DNA of 64,000 nucleotides from Beroe forskalii (Eukaryota; Ctenophora; Nuda; Beroida; Beroidae). The notes under the pieces were generated by a model. It ran no database searches, was not told where the DNA came from, and saw nothing but the letters and a program-made list of their open reading frames with translations. The translations under genes and the position numbers were made by a program. This document shows, one piece after another, positions 13,801 through 28,800 of this stretch (positions are counted from its first letter, which is position 1; every line of letters begins with the position of its first letter). Location: positions 161,153 through 225,152 of the forward strand of contig WFMF01000290.1 of NCBI GenBank assembly GCA_011033025.1, read 5' to 3'.

Positions 13801-16800
13801 TCTGCAGGGATCCATTGCTGACAAAGTTAGTGTTGCTGGAATGTGGTCAAATGTATCACAATGTTTGATACGGTATAATATACCAATCTTTCAAGTTAAG
13901 ATCCGGGTACGGTCATGATATATCGTGTAGGTTTAAGACATGGAGTAGTGACGAAATTGCCAAACATTAATTAACATGGTATCGTTACAGATGGAAGGAC
14001 GTGATTTTAGGCCGCTAAGTTTGCAATGATATCAAGTGTATTTTGATATGTCATTACTCAGAGCTGAGATTTGAACCAATGCGTTGAATCCTGCAGAACT
14101 AAACCATGTATAGTTTGTGTTTATCTGTCTATCGTATGTCTCAGACAAAAGAAATACCCTATTTAGGTTACAGGTCACAGGAAACATCAATGATTTGTTT
14201 TGGGCAGACCTACTCGAAATTAGATCACAACATGATGTATCAGAACCAAGGCATTTTCTTCATGGATAGTTAACCAAGTTACAATGAAAACGAGCTGCGT
14301 CTGGTGGTATTAGTGACTAATAGCACGAGTCAATGGCTAGTGCCACTGACTAAAAAGACCTGGCCATTGGCCATCGCATCAGCTCGGACTGAACAGTGAA
14401 CCGCCTCTTGTATTTCTCCCCAGCCACCTCTAAGGCCCGAATTTGATAAAAGCATCGGGTTTTCCGTACGCGAAAGTCTGGCAAAAGTGAGCTCAAGTAT
14501 CTCTACCTGTGGAAGAGTTCATGATTCCGCGGAAGTGGATACAAAGTGGATACAATGGGACAAATTTGGGACAAATCTGGGACATCGGTTTTCTGGCTAT
14601 ATTTACGTTGTTTTGTGACTTTCAACGGTTCCAAATGGTTTGTAGGATAGTTCCAAAGTATGCCCATCGAATTTTGAGCCGGAATGGCCATTCTGGTCCC
14701 CAATATGGCCGAAAAGGCCCAAATTTCAAATTGCTCCAATCGGTCTGGAAACGCTTCAAATCGATTTATTGCCATTCTGAGGGGCATTTGACAAAGTTTT
14801 ACGGCCAGAAATTGTCTCTAAGTGTCCCAAAAACGCTTTCCAAAACGTGGATACAGCCTGGGACAAAAGTGGATACAGATGGGACAAATCTGGGACATCG
14901 GTTTTCTGGCTATATTTACGTTGTTTTGTGACTTTCAACGGTTCCAAATGGTTTGTAGGATAGTTCCAAAGTATGCCCATCGAATTTTGAGCCGGAATGG
15001 CCATTCTGGTCCCCAATATGGCCGAAAAGGCCCAAAAAAGGCCCAAATTTCAAATTGCTCCAATCGGTCTGGAAACGCTTCAAATCGATTTATTGCCATT
15101 CTGAGAGGCATTTGACAGAGTTTTACGGCCAGAAATTGTCTCTAAGTGTCCCGAAAACGCTTTCCAAAACGTGGGACAAAAGTGGATACAGATGGGACAA
15201 ATCTGGGACATCGGTTTTCTGGCTATATTTACGTTGTTTTGTGACTTTCAACGGTTCCAAATGGTTTGTAGGATAGTTCCAAAGTATGCCCATCGAATTT
15301 TGAGCCAGAATGGCCAAAAAGGCCCAAAAAAGGCCCAAATTTCAAATTGCTCCAATCGGTCTGGAAACGCTTCAAATCGATTTATTACCATTCTGAGAGG
15401 CATTTGACAAAGTTTTACGGCCAGAAATTGTCTCTAAGTGTCCCGAAAACGCTTTCCAAAACGTGGATACAGCCTGGGACAAAAGTGGATACAGATGGGA
15501 CAAATCTGGGACATCGGTTTTCTGGCTACATTTACGTTGCATTCTGGCCACATTTGGGCCCAGAATTGCCATTTTGGCTCAAAATTCGATGGGCATACTT
15601 TGGAACTATCCTACAAACCATTTGGAACCGTTGAAAGTCACAAAACAACGTAAATATAGCCAGAAAACCGATGTCCCAGATTTGTCCCATCTGTATCCAC
15701 TTTTGTCCCAGGCTGTATCCACGTTTTGGAAAGCGTTTTTGGGACACTAAGAGACAATTTCTGGCCGTAAAACTTTGTCAAATGCCTCTCAGAATGGTAA
15801 TAAATCGATTTGAAGCGTTTCCAGACCGATTGGAGCAATTTGAAATTTGGGCCTTTTGGGCCTTTTCGGCCATATTGGGGACCAGAATGGCCATTCCGGC
15901 TCAAAATTCGATGGGCATACTTTGGAACTATCCTACAAACCATTTGGAACCATTTGGTAAAAACGTGTAGCTGGTAGAGACTTATAAATTTTATCTACTC
16001 AAGAAGGTTTTCGACCGAACTTGTTCTACAATGGGACAAAACGACGGCGCACGCATAAATCGACTTTTTGCCGCGCCGCGCATTGTCCCAAATCTGCATC
16101 CACTGTGGAAAGCGCGGCTACAATAACAAAGTAAAAAGTCTATTTTTCGGCAGTCACTTGCACGCGCGTTGCGCGCGCGCTCTTTATTATATTCCAACCA
16201 CGCTGGGTTATTGTGTAACTGTTGTGAAGCCACCGTACCCATGCACAAATATCCTCACTTTGAACCTTCTCTTGTCAAAGTTGCCGTCGTCCGGGTAGAA
16301 ATCCGGGATGTATAACCAAACTTACTCGCAAAAACAGGCTTAGTAGATGTATGATACAGCTTAATAGTGGACTTAATAGTGGACTCCAAATCATGGGCTA
16401 GCAAGCCACCGCGCCAGTTTGCGAGCCTGAACTGTGCGAGGGCCAAAGACCCTAGCGCAAATCCGAAATTTGATGGCCGAATGCTCAAGCGCGAGCCCAA
16501 GGACCCTGAGGGTCTGAGGACGGCGATCATAACGTTGAAAGTTTTTGCATCTTCGCTTGCCAGCCTGCAACTATATGAATTCACGTTTGACCCTATTTCA
16601 CGTTGAAAGTTTCTTTCCATCGCCAGAATTTACCAAAATTGACACACCACATGTTTCAAGGTCAATAACGTATTTTAAAGGTCAATTACAAAACCAACTG
16701 CAAGAAATCTACAATTCAAAGATGTCATAATTTGCGAGCTTAAAATCTTAAAGTCTTAAACCGAAAGCAGTTCAAGTGTCAAAGTACTTAGAAAGTCAAC

Positions 16801-19800
16801 TCGGGCAGACTCAGACCAGTCAACCGATCAGATAACACCTCCATAGAAATCATGCTTACTGAAGAATAAATGTTTACTGAAGTGTAGATGCTTACTGAAG
16901 AATAGATGCTTACTGAAGAATAGATGCTTACTGAAGAATAGAAGTGCCATAGTCCACACTACAAGCATTACTACACTGAAGACGATCAGCACATGCTACT
17001 TGAAAGCTGCAGTTATCATTTTAAAATTTTCGACTTACTCCCTGAGTACTGACTACTGTATGTCTGTTTGCGGCGTATTATTCCCGCGATTGGTCAGTTT
17101 ATTCTTGTAAAATGTTCTTATCCTTGTCATACTTTAATCTCTTCTTCTTTTCCTCCCTGGGTTGATAATAGTCGCCATACTTTTTGCTGTTTTTCTTTGT
17201 TAGCTTTTTCTTTCTTTTTTCGTTTATCATATTTTTCCTATTTGCCTTTTTGATGACTATGTCACCATCTTTGTTCTTCTTCTTAGCTTTTTTACTCTTT
17301 TTGCCCGTATGAAATCCTTTCTTACCCCTTTTCTTGCCACAAGCATACATTGACACCAGTCCCTCCACTCTAAAAATACCCTGACTCATGAACAAACATT
17401 CCTCTCGCATAGCAATCTCAGTACGGTTCAGGTCGTCCGGGTATTCCATGTCAAATTCACGGTGGTAATCGTATATCGACCTATAGTCTGGTCGTGGTAA
17501 CCCTGAAATAAACTCTTCTCATTACATTGAGTAAAATTACAACTTTTATAATCTAATAATTCAATTGAGTAATGTTATAAATTTTATAATCTATGGTATT
17601 AAGAGAGTTTGAAATTCAAACAAATGAGAACTACATTGCGCCTGAAAAAGATTGCCTATCATACATTGCATATTTTGTCATGGTGCTTACTTTGGTGTAC
17701 AGGGCGCGTTATGTTAAGCTATGTTCCGCTCACCTTCCACTTTGAGCAGAGACTCCACGTATGCCTTAATAGTCTCCGATGAAAAATCATCATCTGCATC
17801 GTACTCTTCTAACTCAGCTAACACTGCGGCTGTGCTAGCGCTTTCAATGGCATCTTCACTGTAAACGTAGCTCAAGTATAACTCAAATGCAGTTCTGTTC
17901 TGCATCAACTCTGATTTAAAGAGTGATTTCTTGGCAGTTATCATTGCGGAATAGTTTTCCTTGTCAGGCAAGCAATGAGCCATAGCCTCCAAATCTTTGC
18001 CTTTCACCTTCATTCTCTCTTCTGCGTACGCCTGTTGTTCAAATGAACGAACTGAATTCACTCCGTCATCTATGTTTTTGTGCATGTTAATGCGCGTTTG
18101 ATATACTGCTTTAAAAAAGCGGTAAACCTCGCAAACGGCACAGTTCGCTTCCAACAAATACGCGTAGCTTTTGTAGTAATCTGGGAAAAATCTCAATACC
18201 TCATCATGGAACGGAACTGCTTCTTCGTCTGGCGATATGGTATCACGCTGGAAATCTGAATGGTACTGAAAGAGCAAATTTTCTAAATGAAGGGCCGAAA
18301 CTAGGCCCAGGTTCATGGCGTAAAACATTTGACTGGTGTCATAAGTTCTCAACATTTCGTAGACCAACATGCTGCACTGTTTCTGCGCCATTATCGCACT
18401 ATCGTACTCTTCAATGACGGGAAGAAGCCCACAGCCCCTCTCCGAGGCATTGAAGTCTAGCAGGTATAAGACCTCCTTGCTCATGCCTTCCAGCTCCCTG
18501 ATAGCATACTGGACGCGATAGTGCTCCTCACACGAGATAACTGGAACTTGGAGACTTGCCAACCACCAGTGAGCGTGCTTGACGGGCATTTCCTCGAAGG
18601 ATATCCCGATATAGGGGATATTGTACCACATGAAGTCCGTTGAGCCGTACGCCTCAAGCAGTTCCCACACTCCTGTTATGTGGGAGATTGCAAGGTTTAG
18701 GACGTTTTCCTCAGGGTCTGGTGAAAACTCTCCCTTGCAGTCTGATATGCGATCCGGTATAAGTTTCCTTATCTTATTGAGGGCTTTCTCCAGGTTAAAG
18801 CTTTTGAGGGCAGTTATGCAGTTGCACTTATTTGAGACTTCGCATGTAACTCTTTCAACCTTATCAAGCACCATATCTCTGACAACATCAATTGCCAGGA
18901 CAGCTATTGGTTTTCCTTCCCCTACAATGTTTTTGACTTTCCTAATTTTATATAGGATCTCATGCACCATACTGTGATTATATTGGGCTGACAGTAGCTC
19001 CTCATCTTGGAGGTACAACTCAAGAACTTGCATGGCTCTATCAAACGTCAGCAAAACGTCTTCTGTAACCAATCTTATGTTGCATCTGTAAATATTGGCA
19101 TGTTCAAGTAAACTATATTCAAATGCTAGAAGGGCTTTAAAACCAGGCAAGCCAGGTAGGCAGGAAGTTTCTGGGTTTTCAGTCCATGTTGTGGAGATGA
19201 GACCTTGTTTGAAGGATCGAACCACGTCTATGGATGAAGCCAATTCCGACTTCCTCTCAAGCACCTTGATGCTTTCTTTTAACTTATCCTCAGATTGGTA
19301 GCCTGCATGAACAATTTGTGCCATGATCAATTGAGGCATTTCCCTTTCATGATCCTCGTTATCCATGTAATCAAAGAAGTTTTGTTTGTCAGAAGACAAT
19401 AAGTCCTCCATCTTCATCCACTCCACACAAGATCTATTGGAAGGATCGGATTTTGTAATGTTGGTTCCGGCCCTGGCTACTGTTTTTGCCAATGAATAGA
19501 ACTGGTGGGTTGTATCAATCCGCATAGAATAATCCTTTCCTGATTCCATCACTGCCGTAGCAGCATTCTTTCGGTTCATTATTTCTGGTAAAAGTGGCCC
19601 CAACTCGTGGTAGTCCTCCCCAAAAATGTGGTTCACGATGGTATCAGGAAGAGTATCCGTGTCATTGGACCACCTCCACCTAACCAGGCTGTTGTACCTA
19701 ATAGCAGTCATGATTTTGATCAACGATTCTGAATCTTCCGTTTGGAACCCTGCTCCAGTTTTCCAGCACTGGCAACAGAAGATTGCGAGTGATAAAACGT

Positions 19801-22800
19801 GAAACATAGTCAAAGTACGTGAATTACGATGTTTCTGTTATGTTTATGCGTCGTTATGATTTGTGCTATTTTAAGATCAATTTAACCATTTGTATGCATT
19901 ATGTAACAACAGTTGATATTTCTGGGAAAATAAAATCAAAATTGCAACTTCCGAGCAACATCCTGTTTCCGAAGAACGCTTTGTGAATTTGCAGGCCCGT
20001 TGGGGCTGCAGCTCACTCGGTGATCTAACTTCACCAAAACGGCATCGTAAGAAATGACGTTTCATCTGATAAAGGACTTCAGAGGAGACACAGCCAAGAG
20101 CATGATTTGGGGGTCCAGGCTTATCCGTAATGGCACTTGAGCATATCATAGATGGAAACTACAAGTGAATTGTTTCCATGCTGCAGATGGATGTGTCTTC
20201 GCCACAAACTGTCGCTGCACAAAGCTCCAACTTTATTTTAATTCTGTTAAACTGGCTGATGCCAGTCTTGTCATATCAGCTCTCTTCAGGTACATCAACC
20301 GTGCGAAACAGGCTTCCCACGGGCAAAACAGACTGATGTAGATTCCAAGAGACACTTTGCCTCGCACGGTCTCGTGTTACAAGCATACTGATAACTTATA
20401 ACACACGTTTCCCAGTGGTAAATTTTTGAATTTTGATGTTTCAGGACGGAAGGTTGCAGATTGGGGACCATATCCTCCAAGTTAACGACATCAAGTGCAG
20501 CAACATGGGGCACACTGATACGAAGGAGATTATCATCCCTGAGCTAAGGGGCTCCACTCCCAAGGTTCCTAGTTCTAGATTGTTAATTGACATTTTGCTT
20601 CCGTGTGAATATCCCTATAGATTTCAGCCGTGAACTTCCGATAGGATAGGATCTTTTCCTCTCCCTGATAACACTTGCTACCAGGGTTTTATCTCTCCCC
20701 TGATAAAACTTGCTACCGTGGTTTATCTGCAGGTGAAGCTGCTAGTGCAGCACGTATCCAAGCAACGCAAGGTGTCGCCTAGCAACGCCCCCACAACAGA
20801 CACGCCCTGCCCCAAGAAGTCGGGCCCGGGGGCCACCCTGCCCTCTCAGAAGCACGGGGACCCGGCCCCCGACCTCCTGCTGCCGGAGGCCCTGTGGTCT
20901 GACGCCCACCCCACCGCACCCATCGCTTACAGATTCGGAACTGTCATCCTCCCCGCCCCCTCCTGGATTGGGTAGGGTTTCTTCCATAATGTGCTACCCA
21001 TAATGTGTGTGCACATGGATAGATCGATAGAAATACTGTTCTTTGGGCAGATATTCTATGGAAAGTGAATTACGTGCACTAGTAAAATTTTTCGATCCCT
21101 TCATCGATCGATGGCTGTGCACAAATATGGGCGACGCTGCTGTGCAACAACGTGCAATATAAGACATGTCATTGACTTGTCATTGAAATTAATTATGCTG
21201 TTAGTGAAATAAAAATAGAAAATATACATACAAAGCCTAGTTACAGATCAGTAACGTTAAACTTAAAAACATAGGGTATACATAATTAATAATAATGTAT
21301 ATCAGATCTGTCCCCAATTTATTGTCCTCTAGTATAAGAGGCCCAAGATTTGCCTACTTAATCACGGAAAAATCCTTCAGGTGGAGCAAAGAGAAGCATT
21401 TCGTAACTCTCACTCGTCTAGCAAACGGATTTGGCTTCAGCATCATGGACTACAAGGTTTGACAACGAGCAAGAGACCTGCACTGCATAACTTGAATGAC
21501 AAACTAGCGCCAGTATTCAGCATCGTATGGATGTTTTCAACATCTTACAAAAGATTAGATATACGCCATCGCGCCGCAAATATATTGATTAAAACGCTAC
21601 ATTCTCCAGGAGCCTAACGACAAGTCAGAAGAGAGGGGCTCAGTGCTGATAATCCGGCAGATCACTCCGTTTGGGGCTGCTGACCTGGAGGGCCACTTAG
21701 TTCTGGGGGAGCGCATCATGGCAGTCAATGGGGAGGTGATCACTGACCACACCATCGAGGACATCGTCAGGATGATCAAGCCCTGCCCCGTCCTACAGCT
21801 GAAGGTGTGGTTCAGGGTTTGTTTGACTTCATTGCAGTTTTATCTATACCACTCCTATAGCATTGCTTCTGGTTTGCTGGTTTCCAATGTCTATAAACAT
21901 TAAACCCCCGGTGGATACCGAAAAATGGCTAATAAGGGTTTAACTTTCGAGGGGTTTATGGGGTTCCCCCTGTCCATACACCACCTCTAATAACACCCTC
22001 CCTTCCTCAGATGTGCCGTCCTGTGGAGAGTGCTTCCTGGAGAAGTCTGCTGAGCACTAAGATCTCTGCTATTCCCCTCGTCAGCGGGCCCCGCAAAGTA
22101 ACCCCTCAGGTGAGTGGAAGAGGTGATGCATTGTGCAGAAAGAAGGCTCGATAAGAGAGAAGAAGGCCAACGGTCTGATCTGTGATAAGACTATTGATCC
22201 TTTGGTGAAGTTTAACTTTGTTGATTCCTTCGTTTCCATTCCTCCTTTATCTCCTATTTCAGGATGCTAGCAGTACCTCTACTCTGAACGTTGCTCGAGC
22301 AGAGGACAGAGAACAGATCTCCAATCCAAACATGGAATACCCTGCAGCACGTTACCATAGCAACGCCGATAAGACCGACATGAGCCGTTACTATGGAGAG
22401 GACTATCACTACCCACCCCACATGGGAAGCTCAGGGGACACCATCAGAAGGCACCACGAGGACGAGCCATGTCAGGGGGAATCAGGTGTTGGGGGCAGCA
22501 ACCCCTCCCTCAGCTCACAGACTCAAACTAAAGCAGGGGTTGGGGGCAGCAACCCCTCCCTCAGCTCACGCAATCAGGGTGAAGCAGGGGTTGGGGGCAG
22601 TTACCCCTCTCTCAGCTCACGGACTCAGGGGGGAGCAGGGGTTGGGGGCAGCAACCCCTCCCTCAGCTCACGGAACTCCGAACATTCGGAAGGGGGCAGC
22701 TACCGTCCGTGGACTGGTCTGGGTTCGCAGGAGTCAGTTGATGGGCAGGGCAGTGCGATGACGTCACAGCACTACAGAGATGACAGTGCGATGACCTCAC

Positions 22801-25800
22801 AGAGCTACAGAGATGAGAATGTGACGACGTCACAGCACTACAGAGATGAGAATGTGATGACGTCACAGCACTACAGAGATGAGAATTTGATGACGTCACA
22901 GCATTACAGAGATGAGAGTGTGGACACAGCGGCTAGCTACAGGAGTTACGGGAGTCATGGTAACCATAGCAACCGTAGCGTGGGAAGTACGGGTAGCTAC
23001 AATGACCGTTCAGCCGAGGGGAGCGTTACTACCTCCATCAGAAGGAGATACCAGCCCTCCTACACGGGGGAGGGTAGAGCACTCTCCAGAGGGGACACTG
23101 TAGAGACCCCTCGACCTTACAGGGCCAATCCGCCTGAGTGGGGTTCTGGAGTGGAAGGAAGGAGTGGAGTGGAGGGAAGAGGGAGTGGAGTGGACGGAAG
23201 AGGGAGCGGAATGGACGGAAGGGGGAGTGGTGATATCCACCGGGCTCAGGCTCACTCCTCCGGGTACACTGACATTGCCTACCCGGGCGGGTACTACTCT
23301 AGAACTGCAAGTGGTGACATGATACGAAGCAGTGGGGAGATGATGAGAGCTAACAGTGGTGGGTTAGACAGGGCTAACAAAGTGAGTGAAGACGGTTCTG
23401 ACGGATACAGCAGAAGTGAGATGAGATCGCCCCGGCACCAGAGTGAGCGGAGAGCCACGACCCGGGCTCCTAGAGAGGATAAAGTGATGATGAGATCCCC
23501 TCAACCCCCTGCTGGGGTAAGATCCCCTCAACCCCCTGCTGGGGTAAGATCCCCTCAACCGCCTGCTGGGGTCAGATCCCCCTCAGCATCCCCTGCTGGG
23601 GTCAGATCCCCTCAGTTTAGGAGGAACTTCTACACACGACCTAGCGTTCCCTACGCTAACCAGGCAGCCAAAGGAGCAGAACCTTACTCTGCCTTCAGCA
23701 ACCCTAAAACAAGTGTGAGTAGCTGCTTTTTCATGCTGTCAGAATTAATGATCCTAGCAGTCAGCCAGTCAAGGGCGTAGCTGGACTTTTGGAGACTAAA
23801 AAATCCGGCGAGTTACATTCATAACCTGCTGAATTTTTTTGTGCTTGACTCAAAATTCTCATATCGTCTGTCCAAAAAGGGGAGGCATCCGCCTGTGTTG
23901 CCTTCTCCTGGCTACGCCCCTGCGAGAAGTTACTTACTATGATCTTAAAATGACCAAGATTTTTTTTTTCATAAAATTAGAAAAAAAAATTGTATCTGAC
24001 AGTAATTTGACATCAATCCTGATCCTTGACACCAACCACAATCCTTAACATCACTCTACACAATCCTTGACACCACTCTTTATCCTTGACATCAAACCTT
24101 AGCCCTGACACCACTCCAAAATCTTTGACACCACTCCTTATCCTTATAATCACTCTTTATCCTTGGCACCACTCCACAATTCTTGACACCACTCCCCAAT
24201 TCTTGGCATCACTCCATAATCCTTGACATCACTCTACAACCCTTGAGACCACTCATTATCCATAAAACCACTCTTTATTCTTGACATCAAACCTTATCCC
24301 TGACACCACTCCAAAATCCTTGACATCACTCTTTATCCTTGACGTCACTCTTTATCTTTGACACCACTCCAAACTCCTTGACATCAATCTTTATCCTTGA
24401 CACCACTCATCATGCTTGACACCACTCCACAATTCTTGGCACAATTCCACAGTCCTCAACACCACTCTACAATTCTTGACATCACTCCATATCCTTGACA
24501 TCACTCTACAATCCTTGACACCACTCCACAATCCTTGACATCACTCCTTAACCTTGACACCACTCCACAATCCTTGACATCACTCTTTATCCTGATTTCA
24601 AACCTTATCCCCGACACCACTCCAAAATCCTTGACACCACTACAAAATCCTTGACATCTCTCTTTATCCTCGACATCACTCCTTATCCTTGACATCACTA
24701 TTTATCCTTTACACCACTCCACAATCCTTGAAACCAAACCTTATCCCTGGCACCACTCTAAAATCCTTGACACCACTCTAAACTCCTGACATCACTTTTT
24801 ATCCTTGACATCACTCCTTATCTTGACATCACTCTTTATCCTTGACACCACTCCAAACTTCTTGGCATCAATCTATATCTTTGACACCACTCATTAAACT
24901 TGACACCACTCCACAATTCTTCACACAATTCCACAGTCCTCGACACCACTCTAAAATCCTTTGCATCACTTCTTATCCTTGACATCACTCTACAATCCTT
25001 GACGCCACTCATAATTCTTGACACCACTCCTTATCCTTGACACCTCTCCACAATTCTTGACACAATTACACAGTCCTCAACACCACTCCACAATCCTTGA
25101 CATCACTCTACAATCCTTGACACTACTCCACAATCCTTGACATCACTCTATAATCCTTGACACCACTCTTTATCTTGATTTCAAACCTTATTCCCGACAC
25201 CACTCCAAAATCCTTGACGCCAATCCAAATTCCTTGACATCTCTCTTTATCCTCGACATCACTCCTTATCCTTGACATCACTCTCTACCCTTGACACCAC
25301 TCCAAACTCCTTGACATCACTCTTTATCCTTGACATCACTCCTTATCCTTGACATCACTTTACAATACTTGACACAACTCCACAATCCTTGACATCACTC
25401 TATAATCCTTGACACCACTATTTATCCTTCACATAAAACCTTATCCCCGACACCATTCCAAAATCCTTGACACCACTCCAAACTCCTTGATATCACTCTT
25501 TATCCTCGAAATGACTCTTTGTCCTTGACATTACTCTTCATCCTTTACACCACTGCACAATCCTTGACATCACTCTTCAATCCTTGACACCACTCTTTAT
25601 CCTTGACATCACTCCTGATCCTTGACACCACTCCACAATCCTTGACATCACTCTTCAATCCTTGACACCACCCTTTATCCTTGACATCACTCCTGATCCT
25701 TGACATCACTCTACAACCCTTGACACCACTCATTATCCCTGACACCACTCCATAATCCTTGACACCAACTCAAAATCCTTGACACCACTCCAAACTCCTT

Positions 25801-28800
25801 GACATCACTCTTTATCCTTGACATCACTCCTTATCTTGACACCACTCCACAGTCCTTGATATCACTCCACAGTCCTTGAAATCACTCTACAATCTTTGAC
25901 GCCACTCATTATCCTTGTCACCACTCCACAGTCCTTGACATCACTCTACAATCCTTGACACCACTGCAAAATCCTTGACACCGCTCTAAACTCCTTGACA
26001 TCACTCTGTATCCTTGACATCAGTCTACAATCCTTGCCACCACTCCACAATCCTTGACATCACTCCTTATCCTTGACATCACTCTACAATCCTTGACACC
26101 ACTCATAATCCTTGACACCACTCCTTAGTCCTTATCCTTGACACCACTCCACAGTCCTTGACATCACTTTACAATCCTTAACATCACACACTATCCTTGA
26201 CACCACTCCACAATTCTTGACACAATTCCACAGTCTTCAACGCCACTCCACAATCCTTGACATCACTCTATAATCCTTGACACCACTATTTATCCTGATT
26301 TCAAACCTTATCCCCGACACCACTTCAAAATCCTTGAAACCACTCCAAACTCCTTGACATCTCTCTTTATCCTCGACATCACTCCTTATCCTTGACATCA
26401 CTCTTTATCCTTGACACCACTCAACAATCCTTGACATCACTTTTTATCCTTGACACCACTCCACAATCCTTGACACCACTCATTATCCTTGACACCACTC
26501 TTTATCCTTGATATCAAACATTATCCCTGAGTCTGACACCAGTAACATTGTTCAATACTCCAAATTGTAACGCATATGTGTGTAGCAAGAGACTGTTCGA
26601 TAACAGGAGGGCTCGAAAAAGCCGTGCAAAGTTGTGTTTTCGATGGAATCTGTAAGAAGTTGACGCGCGCACAAATAAATCCGCGCGTTTTTTCCGAACC
26701 CTCCTGCTTTCGGGCTTAGTGTGCACATATATGCTCAATAGCTCTACAACTATTCTCTTCCGAATAGCTTTCACACATTTTGATGGCGCGCAATCATTTC
26801 CATGTTCTCTAGAACTAGAGGTTTTTAGAGATGTAAGAAAAGGGAGTTGATGGTAAATCACAGCACTAAAGTTTACATAATAAAACTAAAAACGCCTCGC
26901 TTCGCCTCACTTTTCCTCCTACTTAGAATATTCATTTCACCGCACTGCTTATAAATTCCTAATGGACTCCATAAAATATTTAGTTGAAAGCGAATATTAA
27001 ATTCCCGCTTACATGCCGCAATCAAAAAAGGATGGAATTAAAACCCAGCTATAAGTTTTTAATTAGAAAATTATTATGAAATTTAAGCTCAAAACTCTCA
27101 AACTATTTTTTGAAGAGAGGGTGTAAACTTTGAAGACTGATTACCGAAGATATAGGTCACGTAAATATATAAGAGCATAATGCGGATCAAAAACTGTAAA
27201 TTTCTAGCGTAAGGTGTTAAATTAACCAAAATTAAGTCTAAATTAATACCAAAATTAACCAAAAATCAATACCTAAGCGAATTCATATATCGCATACTAT
27301 AAAACATTCCAGCCCTCCAGCAGCCTCCAGCTCCCCCAGCAATTATCTGTCGATTGATTAAAATCCCAGAACACCGTTGAGTACTTGGTTTTGTTGACGA
27401 CTTTGAGGGTGCCGCATTTGTCTGGAGTTTTGACATTGTCATCTGTCCGAATCACTGTTCCAGTCCTAGTTTGGACCATTTTAGTGTCGCAACTGACCTC
27501 AACCGACTCACAATGGGTATAGTTTCCAAAGCAATTTGCTTTTGTAGGAGTATTTTCCGGACAAATCCGTAGCAAGCCCTTCACTTCGCATCCTATTGAC
27601 TCATACTCATAGAATGATCCATTGTGGTAAATCTTATTAGGTAGTTTGAACTTAAGACACTCGTTTCCTCCTTTTAGTTTTATCCCCGCCTGGAAAACTT
27701 CGTAGATTGAAAATATGTCCTTTTGCATCAGAATGGGAATTTTTAAATGATATGAGTATTGAATGTTTCATCTATGTCTGTCCCAGCCCCTAACATTCTT
27801 CCTACTTTCCTAGTTTGTATATCAATGTTGGATGTCTTTGCAGCATTGTTTTTGTAGTAAACTATTATTTGACACCAAGTTATCTAGCTTTTCTTTAGGT
27901 AAGTAGGTAAAAAAAGCAGGGGATATTCTGCCTTCTCCAGCTCCTGATATTATGTCTTTGAATATCATGTCCACGTAACTTTTCCACTCAATGTATCTCC
28001 GATTGTTATTTATTGCTGCGATAGTAGCAGAAACATCACATTCTAGCTGTTCTAACTTCCCAGATATTCTTTCCTCAAGGACTTTATATATTTTGACTGG
28101 AGCTGCACCGTTATCTCCGCTTCGTCGGTCTCTTCCCCACTGGGTCAGGATTGTTCTCTGCTCCCCGTTGTCAGGTTGCTTTCGCTCTGCCCGCGTAGGT
28201 TCGAATCCTACAGTTCGCACCACTGTTCGCGAATTTCTCGGCCGAGTGGTTTTAGGCAAATTGCGGAGAGGTTTTATAGAGCGATGAAAGAAAAAGGAGT
28301 AGATGGTAAATCACAGCACTAAATTTTAAATTATAAAGCTACTTACTAAAACGCCTCGCTTCGCCTCACTTTTCCTCCTGCTTAGAATATTTATTTCTCC
28401 CACCGCACTACTTAGTACTTATAAATTCCTAATGGACTCCATAAAATATTTACCTTATTACATGAAATTAAGGTATCACTTAATTTAGGTGATCGAGTTG
28501 AATTTCACCTTAATTAAGTGCTCGTAAATTTTTACCAGCCTTATTTTAAATACACCTACCTTAATCTTTAAGTAATTTTATTTTTGACAACAATGTGACG
28601 CCATACTGGGAAAAACTACCTGAATGATTTGATGGTGTACGCTTATACTTATCCCAGCTGGATATAACGAGGTTATCCAGTCTGAACATTGAAAACGAAT
28701 CATAGTTAAAATTGTTTATTAATGAAGGGAAGGGTGTTTGCAGTTTTGCAGGTTTGAGAATACCACAGCTATAACTCCAAAAAAGCTTTCTTGACGAATT

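Noticed and set aside
14419-14490. Possible extra exon after TCTCCCCAG in the PDZ-B intron
   Set aside because: Exons 7 and 8 join in phase 0 inside one PDZ fold without it.
14509-15943. Overlapping frames of 70-140 residues on both strands
   Set aside because: Repeat unit translated in several frames; no family likeness or splice sites.
16255-16620. 121-residue minus-strand frame
   Set aside because: Only an open frame in a GC-richer patch; no domain, splice site or repeat of protein motif.
24001-26525. CRISPR-like array of short direct repeats
   Set aside because: Units are contiguous, with no unique spacers, in an intron of an animal gene.
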